This document shows positions 23,013-23,202 of a stretch of DNA of 23,202 bases, in pieces (within the stretch, counting starts at the first letter, position 1; every line of letters begins with the position of its first letter). Under the pieces are notes generated by a model. It was not told the origin of the DNA. It was given only the letters and a program-made list of their open reading frames with translations, and made no database searches. A program made the position numbers and the translations under genes. Location of the stretch: contig CAYOFV010000018.1 of assembly GCA_964403565.1 (NCBI GenBank), positions 1-23,202 on the forward strand, read 5' to 3'. The stretch comes from Thioglobus_B sp964403565. GTDB lineage: Bacteria; Pseudomonadota; Gammaproteobacteria; PS1; Pseudothioglobaceae.

Positions 23013-23202
23013 ATTTTCTCCTTTATTTTGACTTTTTTTAATCTCTGACAGTCATTGTCATTAGCCTGCGCCGTTACAAGCAAAATTTGTTGTTTTGACT
23101 TATCGTTATATTATAAATATCTGTTATAACAATAAAAACAGCGACTTATTCTACCCTATTTTCTCAACTAAAAGAATAATCTCTGATAATTTTTCTTGCG
23201 TT

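Noticed and set aside
23013..23202. NtrC/sigma-54 control region for glnA.
   Set aside because: I could not find a convincing TGGCAC-N5-TTGC element or NtrC dyads; only ordinary -10-like boxes are visible.

Overview
The window reads as a stretch of a low-GC gammaproteobacterial chromosome. B12-dependent MetH, the nusB-ribH-ribBA-ribE cluster, YbiT, YihY, FtsW/MurG, BioB and adenylylatable GlnA are all of gammaproteobacterial type. The AT-rich composition and a run of small exported Gly/Asn/Trp/Tyr-rich proteins resembling sulfur-globule envelope proteins suggest a marine sulfur oxidiser, perhaps of the SUP05/Thioglobus or mussel-symbiont kind. That placement is inference; no rRNA or tRNA is present to test it.

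Region 1 (1-4870) is a cell-surface and signalling block. It holds the N-terminal part of a VIT/VWA 'sortase target' protein (minus), a decayed class GN-type sortase without its catalytic residues (minus), an SH3/coiled-coil/anchor protein of the YgiM type (minus), and a divergent CreB/CreC-like two-component pair (plus). The pair has a ladder of 11-bp-phased repeats in front of its promoter and ends in an intrinsic terminator.

Region 2 (4855-9045, all minus) is the accessory part. It has a small charged ORF, a secreted protein with a V/E/K-rich repeat, and six small exported proteins. Five of the six share PWG/NGPWG-type repeats, and three share an almost identical acidic-aromatic core. Several are followed by their own terminators and each has a perfect TATAAT. 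One has a perfect FNR-type box placed as in a class II FNR promoter. Upstream of the secreted V/E/K protein lies the most unusual element of the window. It is a 163-nt near-perfect fold-back (5694-5856) with 68-nt arms in one register, where 13 of 19 non-Watson-Crick positions become G-U wobbles on the minus-strand transcript and none do on the plus strand. A TATAAT box and a 25-bp dyad sit just upstream of it.

Region 3 (9147-23012) is housekeeping. metH (plus) may be leaderless and is followed by a short remnant of a second, synonymously diverged metH 3' end. A long minus-strand run goes ybiT - yihY - ribE - ribBA - ribH - nusB - bfd-like, with a RibBX-type degenerate GTP cyclohydrolase domain. 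ftsW-murG (plus) run convergently into bioB (minus) with overlapping stop codons. glnA (minus) ends in a strong terminator. No mobile element, tRNA, rRNA or CRISPR array was seen, and no stretch over 300 bases lacks a gene.
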